In this document: piece after piece, positions 43,312-53,019 of the stretch
Numbering within the stretch: the stretch's first letter is position 1
How the letters are laid out: each line of letters starts with the position of its first letter
Assembly (NCBI GenBank): GCA_944386975.1
Contig: CALXDC010000006.1
Coordinates: forward strand, 18,607-82,606
Length of the DNA: 64,000 nt
Source: an uncultured Oscillospiraceae bacterium
GTDB lineage: Bacteria; Bacillota; Clostridia; Oscillospirales; Oscillospiraceae
Direction: 5' to 3'
Made by a program: the position numbers and the translations under genes
Notes under the pieces: generated by a model
What the model was told of the DNA's origin: nothing
The model's input: only the letters and a program-made list of their open reading frames with translations
The model's database searches: none

Positions 43312-43345
43312 GGGCGGGCGGTCCCTTGGACCGCCCGCCCTTTCT
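43312..43345 (+). terminator. Terminator of xth
   Basis: GGGCGGGCGGTCC (43312-43324) pairs perfectly with GGACCGCCCGCCC (43328-43340), followed by TTTCT. Confidence 0.88.
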
Positions 43346-43405
43346 CCCTGTCGGACAACTCTTGTAGAAAAGAAACAAAAATTGCAGAAACCGCATGAAA
43401 TCCCC

Positions 43406-43458
43406 TTGATATTTTAAAAATGTGGTCTATACTTTTCTATAGTTTGGATACAAACTAT
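43406..43458 (+). promoter_or_regulatory. marR promoter with palindromic operator
   Basis: TTGATA (43406-43411), 16 nt, TATACT (43428-43433). A palindrome with arms ATAGTTTG and CAAACTAT and a GATA centre (43439-43458) covers the expected start point. MarR proteins usually bind such dyads in their own promoters, so autoregulation is likely. Confidence 0.7.
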
Positions 43459-43481
43459 TCGGAAAGGATTGGGAAGAGGCC

Positions 43482-43916
43482 ATGACCGACCGGGATCTGC
43501 ACTATCTGCTGCTGGTGGGACACCAGCGGGCCAACCGCCGTATTGTGGAGCAGGTGTATGCCCGAGGACTTCAGCCGGGGCAGCCGAAGATTCTGGAGTT
43601 TCTCCGGGAGCACCAGGGCTGCACCCAGAAGGAGATCGGCCGGGGCTGCGTGCTGGACAAATCCTCGGTGACGGGGCTCCTGCGCCGGATGGAGGAGGCG
43701 GAGCTGGTGCGCCGGGAGGTCTGTCCCCAGGACCGGCGGGCAGCCCGGATCTATCTGACGGACCGGGGCATGGAGCTGGCCCAGTGGGTCCAGGGGATTT
43801 TCGACCAGGTGGACGCTCTGGGCTGGGGGGACATCCCCCAGGAGGAGCGGGAGCAGTGCATGGCCACCCTTCGCAAGGTCATCCGCAATTTTGAAAATCG
43901 GGAGGAATCGGAATGA
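43482..43916 (+). CDS. MarR family transcriptional regulator
   Basis: Winged-helix repressor of 144 residues. The recognition region reads GCTQKEIGRGCVLDKSSVTGLLRRMEEAELVRREVCPQDRRAARIYLTDRG, with the usual Asp-Arg-Arg of the wing. It probably senses a small aromatic or toxic compound, as family members do, but the ligand cannot be read. Its stop overlaps the start of the next gene (ATGA), so the pair is translated together. The palindrome at 43439-43458 is its likely operator. Confidence 0.92.
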   Translation: MTDRDLHYLLLVGHQRANRRIVEQVYARGLQPGQPKILEFLREHQGCTQKEIGRGCVLDKSSVTGLLRRMEEAELVRREVCPQDRRAARIYLTDRGMELAQWVQGIFDQVDALGWGDIPQEEREQCMATLRKVIRNFENREESE

Positions 43917-44188
43917 ATGCCAACATCCGCCGCTACGGCTGGTTCATACTGGGGGTGGTGCTCAACTCCTTCGGCATCGCCCTGATCACCAAGGCGGCCT
44001 TGGGCACCTCGCCCATCTCCAGCCTGCCCTATGTGCTGAGCTTTGCCTTTGCGCCGTCCCTGGGACAGTTCACTTTTCTGGTGAATCTGCTGTTTATCGC
44101 GGGACAGGCCCTGCTGGTGGGACGGCTGGTGAACCTGTGCAACCGGCGGCTGCCTCTGATCGCCGCCATCGCCGGACTGAAGGGATAG
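43913..44188 (+). CDS. Truncated YczE/YitT-like membrane protein (DUF6198-like)
   Basis: 91 residues. The first part, RRYGWFILGVVLNSFGIALITKAALGTSPISSLPYVLS followed by SLGQFTFLVNLLFI, is the usual start of YczE-type membrane proteins of about 200-220 residues. The end, ALLVGRLVNLCNRRLPLIAAI, resembles the C-terminal end of that family rather than its middle. The simplest reading is an in-frame internal deletion of about 120 residues, leaving three spans. It may be non-functional. It is cotranscribed with marR, whose stop it overlaps by 4 nt. Confidence 0.65.
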   Translation: MNANIRRYGWFILGVVLNSFGIALITKAALGTSPISSLPYVLSFAFAPSLGQFTFLVNLLFIAGQALLVGRLVNLCNRRLPLIAAIAGLKG

Positions 44189-44204
44189 CCGCTTTCCTCC
44201 GCCC

Positions 44205-44238
44205 CAGGCCCTTTCCCCGATGTCGGGGGAGGGGCTTT
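44205..44238 (+). terminator. Terminator of the marR unit
   Basis: GCCC and TCCCCGA on the left pair with TCGGGGGA and GGGC on the right across a two-base turn near 44221, followed by TTTTCT. Confidence 0.7.
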
Positions 44239-44348
44239 TCTGCTTTTCACGGCGAAAAACCGCCGGCTCCATTGTGATTGTGCACAAATCCGTCCCCACA
44301 TATCGTGCGAAAAAGTGCACAAATTTTTTATTTCTTTAAAGTTTATCT

Positions 44349-44378
44349 TTGAAATTACCGTAAAAAATGCGCTAAAAT
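44349..44378 (+). promoter_or_regulatory. SigmaA-type promoter of the CarD-like operon
   Basis: TTGAAA (44349-44354), 18 nt, TAAAAT (44373-44378), 27 nt before the start codon, in an AT-rich stretch. Confidence 0.55.
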
Positions 44379-44405
44379 AAAGTATATAAAAGGAGGCGCA
44401 TTGCA

Positions 44406-44645
44406 ATGAAACGAATCAAGGCCGCGTGCCTGACCCAGACCATCCACTTTCAGCTGCGGGAGAACCTGCCCCACGAGGCGGCGGTCCGGGCCGTGGAATT
44501 GGAGTACGAGCAGTACAAGCGGAGCATGGAGCGAAACGGCACCCGATACCGGCTGCTGCGGGAGGAGCCCCAGGCCGACGGCTCCCTCCTCATTGAGATC
44601 AAGCGGCAGTACAACAACCAGTGCTGCGGCAGCTACCTGGATTGA
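44406..44645 (+). CDS. Hypothetical protein, 79 residues
   Basis: Small soluble protein: a beta start (AACLTQTIHFQLRE), a helix (HEAAVRAVELEYEQYKRSMERNG) and a beta hairpin (RYRLLREEPQADGSLLIEIKRQYN), ending NNQCCGSYLD with a Cys pair. The pattern looks like a compact alpha-beta fold, but I do not recognise the family. AAAAGGAGG precedes ATG 44406 and a promoter lies just upstream. It is followed after 5 nt by the CarD-like gene, so the two are likely to work or be controlled together. Confidence 0.78.
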   Translation: MKRIKAACLTQTIHFQLRENLPHEAAVRAVELEYEQYKRSMERNGTRYRLLREEPQADGSLLIEIKRQYNNQCCGSYLD

Positions 44646-44650
44646 CCGTC

Positions 44651-45157
44651 ATGTACCAGAAGGGAAGTTTCGTCTTCTACGCCCAGGCCGGTGTCTGCCG
44701 GGTGGTGGAGATCGGCCCTCTGACCGGCGTCCCCGACGCCCGGGCGGTGCCCTACTACACCCTGGAGGTGGTGGGGGAGCCGGGGCGGGTCTTTGTACCG
44801 GTGGACACCGCCGCCTACCTTCGGCCCGTTCTCTCCCAGGAGGAGGCCCGGGCGCTTTTGGAGGAAATTCCCGCCCTGGGGGCGGCCTCCGACTGCGGCA
44901 GCCTCCGCCAGTGGGAGGAGCAGTACCGGGGCATGGTGAAAAGCCACAGCTGCCGGGAGCTGGCCAGGCTGTTGAAAACCGTTCGCCGCCGTCAGGGGAA
45001 TCTTGAGCGCCGGGGACGGCGGCTGGGAGGCGTGGACGAGCGCTACCGGAAGCGGGCCCAGCGGCTGTTGTACACGGAGCTTGCCGTGGCCCTTGGGGTG
45101 TCCCTGGACCGGGCGGAAGCCTTGGTGGAGGAACGGCTGGCCGCCGGGGCGGGATAG
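44651..45157 (+). CDS. CarD/CdnL-like transcriptional regulator
   Basis: Protein of 168 residues. The N-terminal 60 residues (KGSFVFYAQAGVCRVVEIG, PYYTLEVVGEPGRVFVPVD) form the Tudor-like RNA-polymerase interaction domain of CarD/CdnL/TRCF proteins. The rest is helical and rich in Arg (LKTVRRRQGNLERRGRRLGGVDERYRKRAQRL), as in the DNA-binding part. CarD proteins stabilise open promoter complexes. No ribosome-binding site stands before ATG 44651, and translation probably depends on the gene that ends 5 nt upstream. Confidence 0.85.
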   Translation: MYQKGSFVFYAQAGVCRVVEIGPLTGVPDARAVPYYTLEVVGEPGRVFVPVDTAAYLRPVLSQEEARALLEEIPALGAASDCGSLRQWEEQYRGMVKSHSCRELARLLKTVRRRQGNLERRGRRLGGVDERYRKRAQRLLYTELAVALGVSLDRAEALVEERLAAGAG

Positions 45158-45160
45158 GGG

Positions 45161-45188
45161 TTGCAAAGTAGGGGAAGTGTGATATACT
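45161..45188 (+). promoter_or_regulatory. SigmaA-type promoter of the hydrogenase-maturation operon
   Basis: TTGCAA (45161-45166), 16 nt, TATACT (45183-45188). It begins 4 nt after the CarD-like stop codon, and the first gene starts about 200 nt downstream. Confidence 0.65.
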
Positions 45189-45371
45189 GAAACCATACCA
45201 CGACCTGCGGCGCCGGGATCTGCCCGCCGCCAAAGGCGGTCCGCGCCCTGTGCTGACCCGGCGGGCATCCGCCCAACGGGAAAGACGGCAGACAAACGCG
45301 CTCTCCCCGGTTTTTGGTCTGTTGTTTTTTCTTACGCCTGCGCGGAAGTTGCCGCGCAGGCATTTTTTTAC
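45189..45371 (+). promoter_or_regulatory. Structured leader with tandem terminators before the hyd operon (candidate riboswitch or attenuator)
   Basis: A leader of about 170 nt. TGCCCGCCG can pair with CGGCGGGCA, while CCGCC and GGCGG inside the same region form a competing hairpin. CAGAC and GTCTG then bracket a stem followed by TTGTTTTTT (about 45289-45330). A second, stronger terminator follows: GCCTGCGCGG (45336-45345) with CCGCGCAGGC (45352-45361) and seven T. It lies 24 nt before the first start codon and inside the transcript, so expression must depend on readthrough. I could not match it to a riboswitch class I know. Confidence 0.7.
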
Positions 45372-45393
45372 CCAATTGGAAAGGAGAAGGACT

Positions 45394-45648
45394 ATGGACA
45401 CTCGTCTCGCCGTCATCGGCATTATTGTGGAGGATCTGGAGGTCACCGACCGCATCAACCATATTCTCCACGACTACAGCGCCTACATTGTGGGCCGCAT
45501 GGGGATTCCCTACCGCCAGCGGGGCATCAGCGTCATCAGCGTCATTGTGGACGCCCCCGCCGACGCCATCAGCGCCCTCACCGGCAAGCTGGGCATGCTG
45601 GAGGGGGTCAGCGCCAAGGCCCTCTACTCCCCCGAGGGGAAGGCGTGA
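45394..45648 (+). CDS. Iron-only hydrogenase system regulator (TM1266 family)
   Basis: Small ferredoxin-fold/ACT-like protein of 84 residues: MDTRLAVIGIIVEDLEVTDR, then INHILHDYSAYIVGRMGIPYRQRGISVISVIVDAPADAISALTGKLGMLEGVSAKALYSP. The RMGIPYRQRGISVISVIV block is characteristic. It is regularly the first gene before hydE/hydG/hydF and has been named a putative regulator, but the mechanism is not shown. AAAGGAGAAGG precedes ATG 45394. Its stop overlaps the GTG of hydE. Confidence 0.9.
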   Translation: MDTRLAVIGIIVEDLEVTDRINHILHDYSAYIVGRMGIPYRQRGISVISVIVDAPADAISALTGKLGMLEGVSAKALYSPEGKA

Positions 45649-46607
45649 CGCCGGATCTCAGCCGGGAGGGGCTGGTGGCCCTCCTCCGCCTGGAGGATTT
45701 CTCCCCCGTTTATGAGGAGGCCGACCGGGTCCGGCGGGAGGCGGTGGGGGACGCGGTCCACATCCGGGCGCTGCTGGAGTTTTCCAACCACTGCCGCAGG
45801 AAGTGCGCCTACTGCGGCCTCCGCGCCCCCCGGCGGGACCTGCCCCGGTACCGCATGACCCCGGAGGAGATTCTCTCCTCCGTCCGGGCGGCCTGGGCGG
45901 TTGGCTACCGCACCATTGTCCTCCAGTCCGGGGAGGACCCCTGGTACACCCCGGCGCTGTTAGGGGAGATCGTCCGGGAGATCAAGAAGGCCACCGGCAT
46001 GGCGGTGACCCTGGGCTGCGGGGAGCTGAGCCGGGAGGCCTACGCCGCCCTTAGGCAGGCGGGGGCGGACCGGTACCTCCTTAAGCACGAGACCGCTGAC
46101 GAGGACCTGTATCAGAGCCTCCACCCCGACGGGACCCTTCGGGAGCGGGTGCACTGCCTTCGAACGTTGAAGGCCCTGGGCTACGAGACCGGCAGCGGCT
46201 TTATGGTGGGGCTTCCCGGCCAGACTCTGGACGTGCTGGCGAAGGACCTGCTGCTTCTTGGGGATATCCCCTGCGACATGGCGGGCATCGGCCCCTTCCT
46301 GCCCCACCCGGAGACCCCCCTCAAGGGCGCGGCCCCCGGCAGCGCCGAGCTGACCCGCCGGTGTGTGGCCCTGGCCCGGCTGCTGCTGCCCAGGGCCAAT
46401 CTCCCCGCCACCACCGCCCTCACCGTCCGGGGGGACAACGGAAGAGTGTTCTCCGGCGGGGCCAACGTGGTGATGCGGAAGATCACCCCCAACGCCTACA
46501 AGCGGCAGTATGAGATCTACCCCGCTCAGCTGCCGGACACGGATATCCCCGCCCAGCGTGCCCTTCTGGAGGACCAGATTCGCTCCTTGGGCCGAGTTCC
46601 CCTGTAA
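45645..46607 (+). CDS. hydE: [FeFe]-hydrogenase maturase HydE (radical SAM)
   Basis: Radical SAM enzyme that helps build the 2Fe subcluster of [FeFe] hydrogenase, 320 residues. The cluster motif is CRRKCAYCGLR (about residues 51-61). LQSGEDPWY, VTLGCGELSREAY, KHETADEDLYQSLHP, GSGFMVGLPGQT and GIGPFLPHPETPL are family blocks. The start is a GTG at 45645 within the previous stop (GTGA), preceded by GAGGGGAAG. It lies in the usual order TM1266-hydE-hydG-hydF. Confidence 0.95.
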   Translation: MTPDLSREGLVALLRLEDFSPVYEEADRVRREAVGDAVHIRALLEFSNHCRRKCAYCGLRAPRRDLPRYRMTPEEILSSVRAAWAVGYRTIVLQSGEDPWYTPALLGEIVREIKKATGMAVTLGCGELSREAYAALRQAGADRYLLKHETADEDLYQSLHPDGTLRERVHCLRTLKALGYETGSGFMVGLPGQTLDVLAKDLLLLGDIPCDMAGIGPFLPHPETPLKGAAPGSAELTRRCVALARLLLPRANLPATTALTVRGDNGRVFSGGANVVMRKITPNAYKRQYEIYPAQLPDTDIPAQRALLEDQIRSLGRVPL

Positions 46608-46649
46608 GATTCTTACGAAAAATTGAGAAAACAGAAAGAAGGATGCACC

Positions 46650-48065
46650 ATGTCCTATGATCCCAAATCCCTGAAGGCCACGGAGTTTATCGACGACGGC
46701 GAAATCCGCGACACCCTGGCCTACGCCGAGGCCCACAAGAACGACCGCGCCCTGGTGGAGTCCCTCCTCGCCCGGGCAGAGGACTGCAAGGGTCTCACCC
46801 ACCGGGAGGCGGCGGTGCTGCTGAAGTGCGAGGACCCGGACCTTGTGGAGAAGATGTACGGTCTGGCCCGGCGGATCAAGGAGCGGTTCTACGGCAACCG
46901 CATCGTCATGTTCGCCCCCCTGTACCTCTCCAACTACTGCATCAACGGCTGCCGCTACTGCCCCTACCACGGCCAGAACAAGCACATTCCCCGGAAACAG
47001 CTCTCTCAGGAGGAGATCGTCCGGGAGGTGGTGGCCCTCCAGGACATGGGCCACAAGCGGCTGGCCCTGGAGACCGGCGAGGACCCCAAGAACTGCCCCA
47101 TTGAGTACGTGCTGGAGAGTATCCAAACCATCTACGGCATCCACCACAAAAACGGGGCCATCCGCCGGGTGAACGTGAACATCGCCGCCACCACCGTGGA
47201 GAACTACCGGAAGCTCAAAGAGGCGGGCATCGGCACCTACATCCTCTTCCAGGAGACCTACAACAAGGAGCAGTATGAGTACCTCCACCCCACCGGCCCC
47301 AAGAGCGACTACGCCTACCACACCGAGGCCATGGACCGGGCCATGGAGGGGGGCATCGACGATGTAGGCTGCGGCGTCCTCTTCGGACTGAACCTCTACG
47401 ACTACGATTTCGTAGGCATTCTCATGCACGCCGAGCACCTGGAGGCGGTCCACGGGGTGGGCCCCCACACCATCAGCGTGCCCCGGCTCCGCCGGGCCGA
47501 CGATATCGACCCCGACCAGTTTGACAATGGCATCAGCGACGACCTCTTTGCCAAGATCGTGGCGGTGCTCCGCATCGCCGTGCCCTACACCGGCCTCATT
47601 ATCTCCACCCGTGAGAGTAAGGAGTGCCGGGAGAAGGTGTTGGAGCTGGGCGTCTCCCAGATCAGCGGCGGCAGCCGCACCAGCGTGGGCGGCTACGCCG
47701 AGGAGGAAGAGGAGGACTCCAGCCAGTTCGAGGTCAGCGACACCCGCACCCTGGACCAGGTGGTGAGCTGGCTTCTCGATATGGGCCACATCCCCAGCTT
47801 CTGCACCGCCTGCTACCGGGAGGGGAGGACCGGCGACCGGTTCATGTCCCTGTGCAAGAGCGGCCAGATCGTCAACTGCTGCCACCCCAACGCCCTCATG
47901 ACATTGAAGGAGTATCTGGAGGACTACGCCGCCCCGGAGACCAAGGCCAAGGGCCTCGCCCTCATTGAAAAAGAGGTGGAGAAGATCACCAACCCCAAGG
48001 TGAAGGAGACCGTCATCCGCCACCTCCACGACATGGAGGGGGGCATGCGGGACTTCCGCTTCTGA
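46650..48065 (+). CDS. hydG: [FeFe]-hydrogenase maturase HydG (radical SAM tyrosine lyase)
   Basis: Splits tyrosine to supply CO and cyanide ligands for the hydrogenase active site, 471 residues. The N-terminal radical SAM motif is CINGCRYCPYHGQNK, and LETGEDPKNCPIEYVLESI and FQETYNKEQYEYLHP are conserved. The C-terminal second cluster motif CTACYREGRTGD with a later NCCHPNA fits the CxxCx22C form needed for full activity. ATG 46650 is supported by AAGGATG upstream; an upstream in-frame ATG at 46623 lacks a ribosome-binding site. Confidence 0.97.
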   Translation: MSYDPKSLKATEFIDDGEIRDTLAYAEAHKNDRALVESLLARAEDCKGLTHREAAVLLKCEDPDLVEKMYGLARRIKERFYGNRIVMFAPLYLSNYCINGCRYCPYHGQNKHIPRKQLSQEEIVREVVALQDMGHKRLALETGEDPKNCPIEYVLESIQTIYGIHHKNGAIRRVNVNIAATTVENYRKLKEAGIGTYILFQETYNKEQYEYLHPTGPKSDYAYHTEAMDRAMEGGIDDVGCGVLFGLNLYDYDFVGILMHAEHLEAVHGVGPHTISVPRLRRADDIDPDQFDNGISDDLFAKIVAVLRIAVPYTGLIISTRESKECREKVLELGVSQISGGSRTSVGGYAEEEEEDSSQFEVSDTRTLDQVVSWLLDMGHIPSFCTACYREGRTGDRFMSLCKSGQIVNCCHPNALMTLKEYLEDYAAPETKAKGLALIEKEVEKITNPKVKETVIRHLHDMEGGMRDFRF

Positions 48066-48077
48066 GAGGGGGCAGCT

Positions 48078-49256
48078 ATGAGCGGTTTACAGGAGACCCC
48101 CGCCGCCCAGCGGCTTCACATCGCCCTCTATGGCCGGCGCAACGCCGGAAAATCCAGCCTCATCAACGCCCTCACCGGCCAGGAGATCGCTCTGGTGTCC
48201 CCGGTGGCGGGCACCACCGCCGACCCGGTGAAGAAGGCCATGGAGCTCCACCCCATCGGCCCGGTGCTGTTTATCGACACCGCCGGGTATGACGACGAGG
48301 GGGAGCTGGGGAAGCTGCGGGTGGCGGCCACGGAAAAGACGCTCCAGCGGGCGGACGTGGCCCTGCTGGTGCTGGAGGGAGCCCCCACAGAGGAGGACCT
48401 CCGGTGGGCGGAGCAGCTGAAGGAACAGAAGACCCCCTTCCTGGTGGTCCAGACCAAGGCGGACCTTCAGGCCCCCGCCCCTCTGCCGGAGGACTTACAG
48501 TCCAAAGCGGTGACGGTGAGCGCCGCCACCGGGGCGGGAATTGAGGCATTGCGGACGGCCCTCGCCGCCATCGTGCCGGAGAACTTCGGCCAGATGGACC
48601 TCACCGGGAGGCTCTGCGCCCCCGGAGACACGGTGGTGCTGGTGATGCCCCAGGACATCCAGGCCCCCAAGGGGCGGCTGATTCTGCCCCAGGTCCAGAC
48701 CATCCGGCACCTTCTCGACAAAAAGTGCATCCCCGTCTGCTGCACCGCCGACGGACTGGAGGGGGTCCTCAGCGCCCTCTCCGCCCCGCCGAGGCTCATC
48801 ATCACCGACTCCCAGTGCTTCCCCCTTGTGGCGGCAAAGAAGCCGGAGGAGAGCCTGCTCACCTCCTTCTCCATCCTCATGGCGGCGAGTAAAGGCGACA
48901 TCGACGCCTTTGCCAGGGGGGCGGAGGCCATCGGGAGGCTGACGGAGCGCAGCCGGGTCCTCATCGCCGAGGCCTGCACCCACGCCCCCCTGGAGGAGGA
49001 CATCGGGAGAGTGAAGATTCCCGCCCTCCTCCGGAAGCGGACGGGCCCTGGCCTCACGGTGGATGTGGTGGCGGGCAGCGACTTCCCGGCGGACCTCACC
49101 CCCTACGATCTGGTGATCCACTGCGGAGGCTGCATGTTCAACCGGGCCTATGTGCTGCGGCGGCTGGAGTCCGCCCAGCGGCAGGGGGTGCCCATGACCA
49201 ACTACGGCGTGGCCATCGCTTACCTCACCGGGATTCTGTCCCAGGTGAGCTGGTGA
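48078..49256 (+). CDS. hydF: [FeFe]-hydrogenase maturation GTPase HydF
   Basis: Scaffold GTPase on which the 2Fe subcluster is assembled and transferred to the hydrogenase, 392 residues. GTPase motifs: GRRNAGKSSLINAL (P-loop), DTAGYDD (G3) and QTKADL (G4). The C-terminal cluster ligands are CTHAPLEEDIG and HCGGCMFNRA. It follows hydG after 12 nt and closes the operon. No hydrogenase structural gene is in the window. Confidence 0.96.
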   Translation: MSGLQETPAAQRLHIALYGRRNAGKSSLINALTGQEIALVSPVAGTTADPVKKAMELHPIGPVLFIDTAGYDDEGELGKLRVAATEKTLQRADVALLVLEGAPTEEDLRWAEQLKEQKTPFLVVQTKADLQAPAPLPEDLQSKAVTVSAATGAGIEALRTALAAIVPENFGQMDLTGRLCAPGDTVVLVMPQDIQAPKGRLILPQVQTIRHLLDKKCIPVCCTADGLEGVLSALSAPPRLIITDSQCFPLVAAKKPEESLLTSFSILMAASKGDIDAFARGAEAIGRLTERSRVLIAEACTHAPLEEDIGRVKIPALLRKRTGPGLTVDVVAGSDFPADLTPYDLVIHCGGCMFNRAYVLRRLESAQRQGVPMTNYGVAIAYLTGILSQVSW

Positions 49257-49292
49257 CAAACATCAGAGTTCTCCGCATTTTTTCAACAAAAA

Positions 49293-49321
49293 AACGCCAG
49301 CAGCGTGCTGCCGGCGTTTTT
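49293..49321. terminator. Bidirectional terminator between hydF and rpiB
   Basis: AACGCCAGCAGC (49293-49304) pairs with GCTGCCGGCGTT (49307-49318) with one mismatch. Ts follow on both strands. Confidence 0.88.
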
Positions 49322-49331
49322 CCTTGTGGGC

Positions 49332-49769
49332 TCAGTCGTTGATGTGGTCGATCTTGTCGATGCGGCGCTGGTGGCGGCCGCCCTCAAACTCGGTGGAGAG
49401 GAACACGTCCAGAATCTTCTTTGCCAGCACCGGGGCGGTGAGGTGGGCGCCCATGGCCAGCACATTGGCGTTGTTGTGGCGGCGGGTCATCTCAGCGCTG
49501 TAGATGTCGCCGCAGAGGGCGCAGCGAATGCCGGGGACCTTGTTGGCGGCAATGGAAATGCCGATGCCGGTGGAGCAGATCACAACGCCCCGCTCACATT
49601 CACCGGAGGCCACCGCCTTGGCGGCAGCGGCGCCGAAATCGGGGTAGTCGCAGCTCTCCGTGCTGTGGCAGCCGCAGTCCAGCACCTCGTGGCCCTGCTG
49701 GCGGAGATACTCGGCGATCTCCTGCTTCAAAGCAAACCCGCCGTGGTCAGACGCAATGGAAATTTTCAT
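49332..49769 (-). CDS. rpiB: Ribose-5-phosphate isomerase B
   Basis: Converts ribose 5-phosphate to ribulose 5-phosphate, 145 residues. IASDHGGFALKQEI and ESCDYPDFG are at the start. GVVICSTGIGISIAANKVPGIRCALC carries the active-site Cys. EMTRRHNNANVLAMGAH is the family end block. AAAAGGAGAG precedes the ATG. It is monocistronic or cotranscribed from the dnaJ side (gap 72 nt). Confidence 0.96.
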   Translation of the reverse strand: MKISIASDHGGFALKQEIAEYLRQQGHEVLDCGCHSTESCDYPDFGAAAAKAVASGECERGVVICSTGIGISIAANKVPGIRCALCGDIYSAEMTRRHNNANVLAMGAHLTAPVLAKKILDVFLSTEFEGGRHQRRIDKIDHIND

Positions 49770-49841
49770 GTTCTCTCTCCTTTTCTTCTGTAGTCAAAAT
49801 ATGTGAATATTCGGGTCTCACATCGTGCCGGGAAGCGGTCC

Positions 49842-50981
49842 TCACCTCATGAACTTTTTGAAGAAGTTCTTCCGCTCCTCGTAGTTGCCCTCTCCCAGAG
49901 TCTGGCTGAACTTCTTCAGCGCCTCCTTCTGCTCCCGGTTGAGGTTGCGGGGGGTCTCAATATACACGGTGACATACTGGTCGCCCCGGCCCCGGCCGTT
50001 GAGGTTGGGGATGCCCTTGCCCTTGAGGCGGAAGGTAGTGCCCGTCTGGGTACCCTCGGGGATGTCGTACTTCACCTTGCCGTCAATGGTGGGGATCTCC
50101 AGCTCGCCGCCCAGCACTGCCTGGGTGAAGGTGATGGGGGCCTGACACAGAACGCTGGTGCCCTCCCGGCGGAAGATGGCGTGGGGCTTGACGGAAATCA
50201 CAATGAGAAGGTCCCCGGCGCTGCCGCCGTTGCGCCCGGCGTTGCCCTGACCTCTCAGGGAGATGGTCTGACCGTCGTCGATGCCCGCGGGGATGCTGAC
50301 TTTGATGGTCTTGCGCCGCCGCTGCTGGCCGGTGCCGCCGCAGTCCTTGCAGGGACTGTGGATGATCTTCCCCTTGCCGCCGCACTTGGGGCAGGTGGTG
50401 GTGGTGGCGAAGACGCCCATGGGGGTCTGCCGCCGCTGCTGGACCTGGCCGCTGCCGCCGCACTGGGAGCACACCTCAGGGGTGGTGCCTGCCTCGCAGC
50501 CGCTGCCCTTGCAGGTGGGACACTGGTCCACCCGGTCCACGCTGACCTCCTTCTCGCAGCCGAAGGCCGCCTCCTCGAAGGAGATGGTGAGACCCACCCG
50601 GAGGCTCTCGCCCCGCTGGGGGCCGTTGCGGCTCTGCCGTCCGCCGCCGAAGCCGCCGCCGAAGAAGGAGCCAAAGATGTCCCCTAAGTCCCCGAAGTCG
50701 AAGGAGCCGTCGAAGCCGCCGAAGCCGCCGCCTCCCGCACCGAAGTTGGGGTCCACACCGGCGTGGCCGAACTGGTCGTACCGGCTTCTCTTATCCTTGT
50801 CGCTGAGGACCTCGTAGGCCTCGTTGATCTCCTTGAACTTCTGCTCGGCCTCCTTGTTCCCCGGGTTCAGGTCCGGGTGGTACTGCTTGGCCAGCTTGCG
50901 GTAGGCCTTTTTGATTTCATCGTCGGAGGCGCCCCGGCCTACGCCCAGCACCTCATAGTAGTCTCGTTTCTGCTCTGCCAT
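49842..50981 (-). CDS. dnaJ: Chaperone protein DnaJ
   Basis: Co-chaperone that delivers substrates to DnaK and stimulates its ATPase, 379 residues. The J-domain carries the HPD motif ([11 protein letters not shown]), followed by a Gly/Phe-rich stretch ([15 protein letters not shown]). Four zinc repeats are [24 protein letters not shown] and CKDCGGTG. The C-terminal substrate domain ends with [22 protein letters not shown] start at ATG 50981 ([14 protein letters not shown]), the normal start; the frame is open upstream without homology. Last gene of the hrcA operon. Confidence 0.97.
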   Translation of the reverse strand: MAEQKRDYYEVLGVGRGASDDEIKKAYRKLAKQYHPDLNPGNKEAEQKFKEINEAYEVLSDKDKRSRYDQFGHAGVDPNFGAGGGGFGGFDGSFDFGDLGDIFGSFFGGGFGGGRQSRNGPQRGESLRVGLTISFEEAAFGCEKEVSVDRVDQCPTCKGSGCEAGTTPEVCSQCGGSGQVQQRRQTPMGVFATTTTCPKCGGKGKIIHSPCKDCGGTGQQRRRKTIKVSIPAGIDDGQTISLRGQGNAGRNGGSAGDLLIVISVKPHAIFRREGTSVLCQAPITFTQAVLGGELEIPTIDGKVKYDIPEGTQTGTTFRLKGKGIPNLNGRGRGDQYVTVYIETPRNLNREQKEALKKFSQTLGEGNYEERKNFFKKFMR

Positions 50982-51091
50982 ACTTGGTTCACCAACTTTC
51001 CCTGATGGGACCGGGAGGAAGCCCGCCCCCATCGGTCCGTTACGCCGCGCAAGGCGGGACGCATCGCCCCGCCTGTGCACGATTCAGATTC

Positions 51092-52939
<1,848 letters not shown>

Positions 52940-53019
52940 AATTGATTGCCTCCTAAATCTATAGAAAAATTATTATTAACAAAGTAAATTTGGAATACGC
53001 AATAAAAAGTATGGATTGA

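Noticed and set aside
45189-45371. Assignment of the hyd leader to a known riboswitch such as TPP or THF
   Set aside because: The conserved cores I know for these classes are not present; kept only as an unassigned leader.
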